Part shown: positions 8,658 to 16,263 of the stretch, piece after piece
How the letters are laid out: the number at the start of each line of letters is the position of its first letter
Numbering within the stretch: the stretch's first letter is position 1
Source of the DNA: Clostridiales bacterium
GTDB lineage: Bacteria; Bacillota; Clostridia; Oscillospirales; Oscillospiraceae
Length of the DNA stretch: 64,000 bases
NCBI GenBank assembly: GCA_019418625.1
Contig: DYBL01000010.1
Coordinates: 1 to 64,000 of the forward strand
Reading direction: 5' to 3'
Notes under the pieces: model-generated
Told to the model about the DNA's origin: nothing
Databases searched by the model: none
Seen by the model: the letters and a program-made list of their open reading frames with translations, nothing else
Translations under genes and position numbers: made by a program

Positions 8658-9842
8658 TTATTCCTCGCTGCCGGCCTCGGCAGCGTCCTGGGCGTCATCG
8701 GCCAGGGAAGGCTCCTGGGCAGACACGGAGGCGTCCGCATCCTCCTCGGGGTCCCGGTAGCTCTGGGGCTTGATGTCGATCTTGTAGCCGGTCAGGCGGG
8801 CGGCCAGGCGGGCGTTCTGGCCCTCCTTGCCGATGGCCAGGGACAGCTGATCGTCAGGCACCACGCAGCGGCAGGCCTTGCCCTCGTCCGCCATCCACAC
8901 GTCCACCACGTCGGCAGGCGCCAGGGCGGCGGCGATGAACTGGGCGGGATCCTCGTTCCACTTGATGATATCGATCTTCTCGCCCCGCAGCTCTTCCACG
9001 ATGGCGGCGACCCGCTGGCCCTTGGGGCCAACGCACGCGCCGATGGGATCCACGTTCTCGTCGTTGGACCACACGGCCATCTTGGTGCGGCTGCCCGCCT
9101 CACGGGCGATGGAGCGCACCTCCACGGTACCGTCGTAGATCTCGGGCACTTCCAGCTCGAAAAGGCGCTTGACCAGGCCCGGGTGGGTACGGGAGATGAG
9201 CACTTGGGGACCACGGGTGGACCGGCGGACCTCCACCACGTACACCTTCACGTGCATGCCCTCGGTCAGCTCCTCGCCGGGCACCTGCTCGCCGGCCATG
9301 AGCAGAGCCTCCGTGGACTCGCTGCCGGTGCCGATGCGCAAAGAGACGTTGCCGTTGCGGGGATCGATGCGGGTGACCACACCGGTGAGGATCTCATGCT
9401 GCTTGGAGTTGAACTCGTCGTACACCATGCCGCGCTCGGCCTCCCGCAGGCCCTGGATGATGACCTGCTTGCCGTTGCCGGCGGCGATGCGGCCGAACTC
9501 CACCGTGTCCACGGGGAGGTTGATGACGTCTCCCACCTCATAGCGGGCGGAGATGTGCTTGGCCTCCTCCACCAGGATCTCATTGGCGGGGTCCACATAG
9601 TCCTCCTCGGCCACCACGTTCTTCTGCACGAACATCTTCATGGTGTGGCGCACCTCGTCCACGTCCACGATCACGTTCTCCACGCCGTCGTGATCCCGCT
9701 TGTAGGCGGTGGTCAGGGCCTGGATGATCTTATCGAGCATGAAGGACTGGGGGATGCCCCGCTCCTTCTCCAGCAGTTCCAGGGCGGCGAAGATCTCCGC
9801 GGGGTTGAAGCCGACGGGCTCCTTTTGCTTTTTGCCTTTCAT
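8658..9842 (-). CDS. nusA: Transcription termination/antitermination factor NusA
   Basis: A 394-residue NusA that binds RNA polymerase and nascent RNA. The N-terminal polymerase-binding domain (ALELLEKERGIPQSFML) is followed by an S1 domain near residues 135-200 and two KH domains; DPIGACVGPKGQRV marks the first KH. A short acidic tail ends the protein. AAAGGAG lies 8 nt before the ATG. The order rimP-nusA-ylxR-ylxQ-infB is conserved in Firmicutes. Confidence 0.96.
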   Translation of the reverse strand: MKGKKQKEPVGFNPAEIFAALELLEKERGIPQSFMLDKIIQALTTAYKRDHDGVENVIVDVDEVRHTMKMFVQKNVVAEEDYVDPANEILVEEAKHISARYEVGDVINLPVDTVEFGRIAAGNGKQVIIQGLREAERGMVYDEFNSKQHEILTGVVTRIDPRNGNVSLRIGTGSESTEALLMAGEQVPGEELTEGMHVKVYVVEVRRSTRGPQVLISRTHPGLVKRLFELEVPEIYDGTVEVRSIAREAGSRTKMAVWSNDENVDPIGACVGPKGQRVAAIVEELRGEKIDIIKWNEDPAQFIAAALAPADVVDVWMADEGKACRCVVPDDQLSLAIGKEGQNARLAARLTGYKIDIKPQSYRDPEEDADASVSAQEPSLADDAQDAAEAGSEE

Positions 9843-9893
9843 TCGTGATTCTCCTTTTATTGATACGTCTTTTTCAAACGAACAGGAACGGTT

Positions 9894-10355
9894 TTAAAAT
9901 TCCACCCGCAGCCGTACCAGAGCCACGTCCTTTTTCTCAAAGGTCAGATCCTGGGTGCCCACGGTGATGGTGACGGCGCCGGTGGCCTCGTCATAGGCCT
10001 TGAGATGGCCGGCGAACTCCTTGCGGCCGTCCAGATTGCGGTAGAGCTTCACCAGCACGGGGCTGCCCAGGAAGCGGGCAAAGTCCCCGGGGCGCTTGAG
10101 GGCCCGCTCGGCGCCGGCAGAGCCCACCTCCAGGGTGTAGCTTCCCTCGATGGGGTCGGCCTCGTCCAGAAGGTCACTGACCTTGCGGGAGACGGCCTCG
10201 CAGTCCAGAATATCCACGCCGCCCTCCTTGTCCAGCAGGATGCGCAGATACCAGGTGCCCGCCTCCTTGACGTATTCCACGTCCCAGAGGGTGCATCCCT
10301 GCTCGGCAATGGCGGGCGCGGCCAGTTCCGCGGTCAGCTCCGTGATCTTCTTCAT
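9894..10355 (-). CDS. rimP: Ribosome maturation factor RimP
   Basis: A 153-residue RimP, needed for 30S assembly. The typical LEVGSAGAERALKRPGDF segment (LEVSSPGxxRPL in most homologues) is at the junction of the two domains, and the C-terminal SH3-like domain ends with KKDVALVRLRVEF. First gene of the long operon; a good promoter lies about 113 nt upstream. Confidence 0.95.
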   Translation of the reverse strand: MKKITELTAELAAPAIAEQGCTLWDVEYVKEAGTWYLRILLDKEGGVDILDCEAVSRKVSDLLDEADPIEGSYTLEVGSAGAERALKRPGDFARFLGSPVLVKLYRNLDGRKEFAGHLKAYDEATGAVTITVGTQDLTFEKKDVALVRLRVEF

Positions 10356-10467
10356 GGGAAATCCCCCTTTATTTTACAAAAAATGCAAAATTTGACCGGC
10401 CAAAAAAGGCCAACAAAAAGAGCGGACCACTGGCCCACTCCACACACCTTACTCTTCTAACATACAC

Positions 10468-10496
10468 ACCATACCACAGATGGGGAGAAAGCGCAA
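10468..10496 (-). promoter_or_regulatory. Promoter of the rimP-infB-ribF operon
   Basis: TTGCGC (10491-10496 on the complement), 17-nt spacer, TATGGT (10468-10473). The resulting leader is about 100 nt. TATGGT recurs as -10 at two other promoters in this window (12594 and 44012). Confidence 0.7.
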
Positions 10497-10530
10497 GCCC
10501 TTTCTTGCGGTTTTCTTTATTATATTGTGT

Positions 10531-10570
10531 AAAAAAACCGCCGGATATGCGCTTACGGCATACCCAGCGG
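10531..10570 (-). terminator. Terminator of the zinc ABC operon
   Basis: A 12-bp stem with two G-U pairs (CCGCTGGGTATG / CATATCCGGCGG on the minus strand), followed by seven U residues, just after the znuB stop. Confidence 0.85.
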
Positions 10571-10576
10571 TATCTT

Positions 10577-11392
10577 TCAGCGGCGGCGCAGGGCCGACGT
10601 CAGGCAGGAGAGCAGGAACAAGGTGAGGTTCGCCACCACCACCGATGCGCCCACCGGTGTGGACAGCGTGAAGGAGGCCACCAGGCCCGTGCAGAAGCAG
10701 GCCACGGATGTGACAGCGGCGCACACCACTACGCCCCGGAAGCTCTTGAACAGCCGCATGGCCGTCAGGGCGGGGAAGATGACCAGGGAGGAGATGAGCA
10801 TGGCGCCCATCATCCGCATGCCCAGCACGATGGTCAGGGCCGTGAGGATGGAGAGCAGGGTATTGTAGCGGTCCACCTTCAGCCCTGTGGCCCGGGAGAA
10901 GTTCTCGTCAAAGGTGACGGCGAAGAGCTTGTGGTAGAAGAGGATGAACAGCACCAGCACGGCGATGCACAGCGCCACGGACAGTACCACATCCGCCTCC
11001 GTCATGGCCAGCACCGAGCCGAACATGTAGTTATCCACGTCGGTGGTCATGCCGGTGGTCTGAGAGATGACGATGATGCCGATGGCCAGGGCCGACGCGC
11101 TCATGACGGCGATGGCCGCGTCGCTGTTCCAGCGGGGATGGCTGGCCATGCGCAGCAGGAAAAAGGCCGCCAGGATCACCACCGGAATGGAGAAGTACAG
11201 CGGCGTCACCCCCAGGGCCACGGCGATGGCCAGGGCGCCGAAGGATACATGGCTGAGGCCGTCGCCGATCATGGAGTAGCGCTTGAGCACGAGAGAAACG
11301 CCCAGCAGCGCCGCGCACAGGCTCACCAGCACGCCGGCGATGAGGGCCCGCTGCATGAAGGGATAGGAGAAGATCAGGCTCAAAGACATCAT
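10577..11392 (-). CDS. znuB: Zinc/manganese ABC transporter permease
   Basis: A 271-residue ABC-3 family permease with about eight hydrophobic segments. The family signature is visible in VSLVLKRYSMIGDGLSHVSFGALA near the N terminus. It pairs with the ATPase encoded just upstream (4-nt ATGA overlap; a second ATG at 11389 has the better spacing to GGAGG). Substrate is inferred as zinc from the Zur-like regulator at the head of the operon. No solute-binding lipoprotein (ZnuA) is encoded here or elsewhere in the window. Confidence 0.88.
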   Translation of the reverse strand: MMSLSLIFSYPFMQRALIAGVLVSLCAALLGVSLVLKRYSMIGDGLSHVSFGALAIAVALGVTPLYFSIPVVILAAFFLLRMASHPRWNSDAAIAVMSASALAIGIIVISQTTGMTTDVDNYMFGSVLAMTEADVVLSVALCIAVLVLFILFYHKLFAVTFDENFSRATGLKVDRYNTLLSILTALTIVLGMRMMGAMLISSLVIFPALTAMRLFKSFRGVVVCAAVTSVACFCTGLVASFTLSTPVGASVVVANLTLFLLSCLTSALRRR

Positions 11393-12099
11393 TCCACCTC
11401 CCGGAACCGCCGCCCCTGGGGGGAGGCCAGATACTCCGCCACCGTGCCGGAGAACACGCTGCTGCGGCCGATGTGCAGCACGGTGCGGGCGCTTTTGAGG
11501 GCCGCTTTCAGGTCGTGGGTCACCATGACCACGGCCATGTGCTCTTTTTCATTGAGATAGGCCAGGGTCTTGTAAAGATCCTGGGCCGCGGCCGGGTCCA
11601 GCCCGGTGATGGGCTCATCCAGAATGAGCAGGGAGCTGGCGGCGCACAGCGCCCGGGCCAGGAGCACCCGCTGCTGCTGACCGCCGGACAGGTCCCGGTA
11701 GCACTGGTCCTTCAGCTCTAAAACCCCCAGCTTGCCCATGTTCATGAGCGCCTGGGACTTCTGGGCGGCGGAGTAGAAAAAGCGGTTTTTCCGCTGGTTG
11801 AGGCAGCCGGAGAGCACCACCTCGTACACGGTGGCAGGGAAGTCCCGCTGGGCACGGGTCTGCTGGGGCAGATATCCGATGGCGCCCCGCTGGAGCTCCG
11901 GCGAGCGCAGGATCTGCCCGGACTGGGGCGGCAGCAGGCCCAGAAGGCCCCGCAGCAGCGTGGACTTGCCGGAGCCGTTGTCGCCCACGATGCAAAGGTA
12001 GTCCCCGGTGCGGATGGTCAGGTCCAGATGGGTCAGCACGCTCTGGCCCTCATAGCCCAAAGACACGTCCCGGCAGACGATCAGTTCATTTTGTTCCAT
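11389..12099 (-). CDS. znuC: Zinc/manganese ABC transporter ATP-binding protein
   Basis: A 236-residue ABC ATPase: Walker A GDNGSGKST, signature LSGGQQQR, Walker B LLILDEP and the switch His in VTHDLK. ATG at 12099 has GGAGG 6 nt upstream and overlaps the end of the regulator gene by 14 nt. The frame stays open upstream through the regulator gene, but that part is out-of-frame shadow. Energises the permease that follows. Confidence 0.9.
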   Translation of the reverse strand: MEQNELIVCRDVSLGYEGQSVLTHLDLTIRTGDYLCIVGDNGSGKSTLLRGLLGLLPPQSGQILRSPELQRGAIGYLPQQTRAQRDFPATVYEVVLSGCLNQRKNRFFYSAAQKSQALMNMGKLGVLELKDQCYRDLSGGQQQRVLLARALCAASSLLILDEPITGLDPAAAQDLYKTLAYLNEKEHMAVVMVTHDLKAALKSARTVLHIGRSSVFSGTVAEYLASPQGRRFREVE

Positions 12100-12499
12100 G
12101 GGCGTCCTCCTCGGCACAGTTTTCGCAAAGCCCCGTGAACACCGTGCCCCGGGGGTCGATGCGGAAGTGGTGCTCCCGCTCCAGGTGGTCGTACAGGGAC
12201 TGAAGATGGGTGCAGTCCACATGGCGGACCCGGCCGCAGCGGCTGCACTTGAGCAGCACGCAGTCCCGGTGGCCGCCGGCGTGGCCGCACAGATGGAAAA
12301 AGGCGCCCTCCGCCGTGTTGATCTTGTGCACCTGCCCGGTGAGCGTGAGCTTTTCCAACTGGCGGTAAATGGTGGCCAGCCCCACGGGGCAGCCGTCCTG
12401 GCGCAGCGCCTGGGCAAGGTCCGCCGCCGTCAGGGGCTCTCCCTGCCGCTGCTCCAGACACCGCAGCACCGCCTGCTGCTGTTTGGTGGTATAGGACAT
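12086..12499 (-). CDS. zur: Fur-family metalloregulator (probably Zur)
   Basis: A 137-residue Fur-family repressor: winged helix at the N terminus (GLATIYRQLEKL recognition helix), His-rich metal site (HLCGHAGGHRDC) and two structural zinc CxxC pairs (KCSRCG, GLCENC). Linkage to zinc-type ABC genes suggests Zur rather than Fur, but the metal cannot be read from sequence. GGAGG lies before the ATG. It is the first gene of the operon and its promoter carries a long palindrome, so autoregulation is likely. Confidence 0.85.
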   Translation of the reverse strand: MSYTTKQQQAVLRCLEQRQGEPLTAADLAQALRQDGCPVGLATIYRQLEKLTLTGQVHKINTAEGAFFHLCGHAGGHRDCVLLKCSRCGRVRHVDCTHLQSLYDHLEREHHFRIDPRGTVFTGLCENCAEEDAHGTK

Positions 12500-12510
12500 A
12501 CGTTGCCTCC

Positions 12511-12564
12511 AATATGAAAACGAAAATCGTTTTCATATTATAAACGGGCCGTGAAAAAAGTCAA
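12511..12564 (-). promoter_or_regulatory. Zur/Fur operator palindrome overlapping a consensus promoter
   Basis: AATATGAAAACGA and its exact complement repeat TCGTTTTCATATT are separated by AAA (12511-12539). The minus-strand promoter is TTGACT (12559-12564), 16-nt spacer, TATAAT (12537-12542). The operator therefore covers the end of the -10 and the start site, a position suited to repression. Confidence 0.85.
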
Positions 12565-12570
12565 GAGCAG

Positions 12571-12599
12571 TTGCAAATTTCCGGGAAATGGGGTATGGT
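12571..12599 (+). promoter_or_regulatory. Promoter of the nucleotidyltransferase gene
   Basis: TTGCAA (12571-12576), 17-nt spacer, TATGGT (12594-12599), divergent from the zur promoter and about 50 nt before the start codon. Confidence 0.6.
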
Positions 12600-12650
12600 A
12601 GGCTTATCAAAACGCGCCGCATGGTGCGGCGTGGGAGTAGGAGAGACGAT

Positions 12651-13568
12651 ATGAAAGTTTCACTGGTCATCATGGCCGCGGGCCTGGGTTCCCGCTACGG
12701 AGGCAGCAAGCAGGTGGACGGCATCGGCCCCCACCATGAGATCTTGATGGAATACTCGATTTATGACGCCATCCGGGCGGGGTTCAACAAGATCGTGTTC
12801 ATCATCAAACCGGAGATGGAGGAGATGATGCACCGGCTGTGCGGCGACTATCTGGCAGGCAAGACCGCCCGGGACGGAAGTCCTGTGGAAGTGGCCTACG
12901 CCTTCCAGGATTTTTCCTCTGTGCCGGACTTTTATCACATCCCCCCCGAGCGCACGAAGCCCTTCGGCACCGTGCATGCCCTGCTGTGTGCGGCGGATGT
13001 GGTGCACGAGCCCTGCTGCGTCATCAACGCCGACGATTACTACGGCATCGACGCCTACCGTACCATTTATGAAGAGCTGATCCGCCTGCCCGAGACGGGC
13101 AAGGCCACCATGGTGGGCTATCTTTTGAAAAATACCGCCAGTCTCCACGGCACGGTCTCCCGGGGCGTGTGCACCGTGGCGGGCGGCAAGCTCCAGTCTG
13201 TGCGGGAGGCGCTGAAGGTGCAGCTCTATCCGGACGGCACCCTGCGGGACCTGGCCCGGGACGAGTCCCTGGCGCCGGACACGGTGGTGTCCATGAACTT
13301 CTGGGGCTTCATGCCCAGCATCTTCCCCGCCCTCCGGGAATACTTTGAAAACTTCCTGCGCAACGAGGCGGGCGAGGACCTCAAGGCCGAGTGCCTGCTG
13401 CCGGTGATGGTGGACCAGCAGATGAAGGCGGGAAAGCTGGAGGTGTCCGTGCTCCACTCCGCCGACAAGTGGTTCGGCATGACCTATCAGCAGGACCGCG
13501 CCGTGGTGGCCGAAGAGCTGCGGAAGCTCCATCAGCGGGGAGATTATCCCGAAAGCCTGCGGGGGTAA
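12651..13568 (+). CDS. Nucleotidyltransferase family protein (sugar-phosphate NTP transferase type)
   Basis: A 305-residue protein of the NTP-transferase fold. The N-terminal nucleotide-binding loop MAAGLGSRYGGSKQ and the metal-binding VINADDYYG are clear. Proteins of this group join a sugar or alditol phosphate to a nucleotide; the actual sugar cannot be told. The ATG at 12651 follows GGAGAG at suitable distance. It stands alone between its own promoter and terminator, divergent from the zinc operon. Confidence 0.8.
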   Translation: MKVSLVIMAAGLGSRYGGSKQVDGIGPHHEILMEYSIYDAIRAGFNKIVFIIKPEMEEMMHRLCGDYLAGKTARDGSPVEVAYAFQDFSSVPDFYHIPPERTKPFGTVHALLCAADVVHEPCCVINADDYYGIDAYRTIYEELIRLPETGKATMVGYLLKNTASLHGTVSRGVCTVAGGKLQSVREALKVQLYPDGTLRDLARDESLAPDTVVSMNFWGFMPSIFPALREYFENFLRNEAGEDLKAECLLPVMVDQQMKAGKLEVSVLHSADKWFGMTYQQDRAVVAEELRKLHQRGDYPESLRG

Positions 13569-13603
13569 AGCATATGCCCTCCGGCATCCATTCATGAAAA
13601 GAG

Positions 13604-13634
13604 CGTTCCCGGTGTTTGCCGGGGGCGTTTTTTT
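13604..13634 (+). terminator. Intrinsic terminator
   Basis: A 10-bp stem (CGTTCCCGGT / GCCGGGGGCG, three G-U pairs), GTTT loop and seven T residues after the nucleotidyltransferase gene. Confidence 0.8.
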
Positions 13635-13748
13635 GCCCGTAAAGGGGTTGTAAAAAATTGATACCGAATTTTCAATCTTTTGTTTCGACTTTTTCCGCCC
13701 AGAACCGTCTAATTAGTATAGAAGGGAACCACACGGGAAGGGGCGGTC

Positions 13749-14669
13749 ATGATGAAAAGATCAAAAAGAGCAGCACGGCGCCGGTGGGGGCTGGGCAAAG
13801 CATTGGGATTGATGGTACTGGCGGGGACTTTGGCGTTTTTGTTTTCCGGCAAGCTGCCGGCGGCACTGCCGGAGGAGCCCGCTGACGAAAATGGGGTCTT
13901 CCGGCAGCCTGTGCGGGTGCTGCACCACCCCGCAGAGTGGGCCGGAGAATCCGACGCGGCAGCGCCGGAGGAGAAGTCCGTCCAGACTGCGCCCGTGGAG
14001 ACGCCCCGCATGCCGGAGCTGCCGGTGGAGGAGCCTGCGGAGGCGGAAGAGGACGTCAGCGTGGTGGTGCCCCAGAGCGAGCCTGTGGGCATGGAGTATT
14101 TTTCCGACGCGGTCTTCCTGGGCGATTCCCGGACGGAGGGATTGTACCTCTACGGCAACATGACGGAAGGAGAGTTCCTTTACGCCGTGGGAGCCACAGT
14201 GGAGTCCGTGTTCACCAAGCCCACCCAGACTGCGGAAGCGGGGAAGGTGCCCATGCTGGATGCCCTGGCGGACATGGAGTGCGGCAAGGTGTACATCATG
14301 CTGGGCGTCAACGAGCTGGGCTGGCCCCGGACGGAGACGTTCCGCGACCAGTACGGCAAGCTCATCGACCGGGTCCGTGAGGACCATCCGGACGCCCAGG
14401 TGGTCATCCAGTCCATCCTGCCGGTCAGCGCCGCCCAGGACGCCAAGGGCACCTATGTCAATAACCGCCGCATCCAGGAGTTCAACGATATGCTCCGGGA
14501 GCTGGCGGAGGAGAAGAACTGCCCCTATCTGGATGTGGCGGAGGCGGTGACGGGGGAGGACGGATGCCTGCTCCCGGAGCTCACCTCCGATGGGGTGCAT
14601 CTGAACACCAAGGGCTGCGCCGCCTGGCGGGACTATCTCATGAGTCATCCGGTTACAAAGACCCTCTGA
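13749..14669 (+). CDS. Membrane-anchored SGNH/GDSL hydrolase
   Basis: A 306-residue protein. A basic N terminus and one membrane helix (about residues 14-34) are followed by an acidic Pro/Glu linker to residue 115, then an SGNH esterase domain: block I FLGDSRTEG (nucleophile Ser), block III GVNELG, block V DGVHLN (catalytic Asp and His). It should sit outside the membrane and remove acyl groups from a wall polymer or surface glycan; the substrate is unknown. Its stop codon lies inside the left arm and loop region of the terminator. Confidence 0.82.
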   Translation: MMKRSKRAARRRWGLGKALGLMVLAGTLAFLFSGKLPAALPEEPADENGVFRQPVRVLHHPAEWAGESDAAAPEEKSVQTAPVETPRMPELPVEEPAEAEEDVSVVVPQSEPVGMEYFSDAVFLGDSRTEGLYLYGNMTEGEFLYAVGATVESVFTKPTQTAEAGKVPMLDALADMECGKVYIMLGVNELGWPRTETFRDQYGKLIDRVREDHPDAQVVIQSILPVSAAQDAKGTYVNNRRIQEFNDMLRELAEEKNCPYLDVAEAVTGEDGCLLPELTSDGVHLNTKGCAAWRDYLMSHPVTKTL

Positions 14670-14690
14670 ACAAAGAGGGTCTTTGTTTTT
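14656..14690 (+). terminator. Intrinsic terminator of the SGNH hydrolase gene
   Basis: A perfect 12-bp stem CAAAGACCCTCT / AGAGGGTCTTTG with GAACAA loop and a T tract; the final codons and stop of the gene are inside it. Confidence 0.9.
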
Positions 14691-14761
14691 ACTTTTTTTA
14701 CAGTTTTGTTTTGGATCGTTCATGCACTATTGCTGAAAAATGTGGGAGAATAGACAATTGC

Positions 14762-14790
14762 TTGACAACTTGACTGAAAAACGCTATAAA
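14762..14790 (+). promoter_or_regulatory. Promoter of the kdgT-uxaA operon
   Basis: TTGACA (14762-14767), 17-nt spacer, TATAAA (14785-14790): almost perfect sigma-A consensus. The leader of about 130 nt contains a C5/G5 hairpin (14812-14830) and the palindrome at 14858. Confidence 0.85.
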
Positions 14791-14857
14791 TACAGTGTAC
14801 GAAAGGTACATTCCCCCGGTGTGCGGGGGTATGTATTGCCTCTGTTTTTGGAATAAG

Positions 14858-14874
14858 ATTCCGTAATGCGGAAT
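14858..14874. promoter_or_regulatory. Operator-like palindrome, site A
   Basis: ATTCCGTAATGCGGAAT: six-base perfect arms. Found about 60 nt downstream of the start site of kdgT. The same motif occurs at 17565-17581 and 32288-32304, each time just downstream of a strong promoter. Confidence 0.75.
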
Positions 14875-14928
14875 TTCTGGAAACGAGGCGTATCAGGGAG
14901 AAACGAGAAAACGAGGAGGAAAAAGCCC

Positions 14929-15912
14929 ATGATCATGCGATTCCTGAAAAAGATCCCCGCAGGTATGATGGTCGTGCCCATGTTGCTGGGTGCTGTCATC
15001 AATACCTTCATTCCTGAAGTGACCAACATCGGTTCCTTCACCACCGCCATCTTCACCAGCGCCGGCGCCAACACCGCCATCGGTATCCAGCTGTTCTGCC
15101 TGGGCACCACGCTGCAGTTCCGTCAGATGGGCGGCGTCATCAAGCGCGGCGGCGTGCTGCTGATCTCCAAGTTCATCATCGGTGCCGCCATCGGTATCGG
15201 CGTGGGCAAGGTGTTCGGCGCCGAGGGCCTGCTGGGCCTGAGCGCTCTGGCCATCATCTCCGCTGTCACCAACTCCAACGGCTCTGTGTACCTGGCCCTG
15301 ATGAACAGCTACGGCGACACCGTCGACCAGGCGGCCATGCCTCTGCTGGCCATCAACGACGGTCCCATGCTGACCATGATCGCCATGGGCGCCGGCGGCC
15401 TGGCCGACATCCCCTTCATGGCTCTGGTTGCCGCTATCGGCCCCATCCTGGTGGGTATGATCCTGGGCAACCTGGATAAGGACCTGTCCGACTTCCTGGC
15501 TCCCGCCGGCAGCATCCTGCTTCCCTTCGTGGGCTTCTGCCTGGGCTCCGGCATGAACCTGACCAACATCGTCAAGGGCGGCGCTCAGGGCATCCTGCTG
15601 GGCCTGATCACCTGCTTCGTCGGCGGCGCCTTCATCGTGCTGTGCGACAAGTTCATCAGCCGCCGTCCCGGCTATGCCGGCTGGGCTGTGGCTACCACTG
15701 CCGGTAACGCCGTGGCCGTGCCCGCCGTTATCGCGGAAGCCGACCCTACCTGGGCACAGTGGGCCGATGTGGCTACCTCTCAGGTCGCCGCTTCTGCCAT
15801 CCTGACCGCCATCCTGGTCCCCATCATCACTTCCTGGTGGGCCAAGAAGTATGGCTGCCCCCGGTTCCCCAAGGACGAGGCCCAGAAAGAACTGTTTGCC
15901 AAACAGGCTTAA
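14929..15912 (+). CDS. kdgT: 2-keto-3-deoxygluconate permease family transporter
   Basis: A 327-residue protein with about ten hydrophobic helices, of the KdgT family (proton-coupled uptake of 2-keto-3-deoxy sugar acids). Family hallmarks are the FLKKIPAGMMVVPMLLGA start, the AVTNSNGSVYLALM stretch and the TTAGNAVAVPAVIAEADP segment near the C terminus. GAGGAGG lies upstream of the ATG. It heads an operon with the split UxaA dehydratase, which fits uptake of a hexonate or keto-deoxy acid. The exact substrate is inferred. Confidence 0.88.
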   Translation: MIMRFLKKIPAGMMVVPMLLGAVINTFIPEVTNIGSFTTAIFTSAGANTAIGIQLFCLGTTLQFRQMGGVIKRGGVLLISKFIIGAAIGIGVGKVFGAEGLLGLSALAIISAVTNSNGSVYLALMNSYGDTVDQAAMPLLAINDGPMLTMIAMGAGGLADIPFMALVAAIGPILVGMILGNLDKDLSDFLAPAGSILLPFVGFCLGSGMNLTNIVKGGAQGILLGLITCFVGGAFIVLCDKFISRRPGYAGWAVATTAGNAVAVPAVIAEADPTWAQWADVATSQVAASAILTAILVPIITSWWAKKYGCPRFPKDEAQKELFAKQA

Positions 15913-15954
15913 TCATTCCCAAGATAATCTGAGGATCGAAAGGAGATTTCCACT

Positions 15955-16245
15955 ATGCTGAATGCCATGATCGTTGAGCCCAAGGACAACGTCATCGTTG
16001 CCATCGAGCCCATCAAGAAGGGCGAGACCGTTACTTACATGTGCGAAGGCGCGGAGAAGACCCTGACCGCTCTGGAGGACATCACCATCTACCACAAGCT
16101 GGCTGCCTGCGACATCGCCAAGGGCGAGCCCATCAGCAAGTACGGTGAGCACATCGGCCTGGCCGCCCGCGACATCAAGATGGGCGAGCATGTCCACTGC
16201 CACAACCTGGAAGAGCACCGGGAAAACCTGGATGCCAAGGGCTGA
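15955..16245 (+). CDS. uxaA: UxaA-family dehydratase small subunit (SAF domain)
   Basis: A 96-residue SAF-domain protein matching the N-terminal part of altronate dehydratase UxaA (VAIEPIKKGETV, then AACDIAKGEPISKYGEHIGLA). In this host the enzyme is split: the large subunit starts 18 nt later. The same two-subunit layout occurs in (2R)-sulfolactate sulfo-lyase (SuyAB), so sequence alone does not settle the substrate. The kdgT neighbour favours a sugar-acid dehydratase. GAAAGGAG lies upstream of the ATG. Confidence 0.82.
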   Translation: MLNAMIVEPKDNVIVAIEPIKKGETVTYMCEGAEKTLTALEDITIYHKLAACDIAKGEPISKYGEHIGLAARDIKMGEHVHCHNLEEHRENLDAKG

Positions 16246-16263
16246 GAAAAGGAGGATTCGAAT

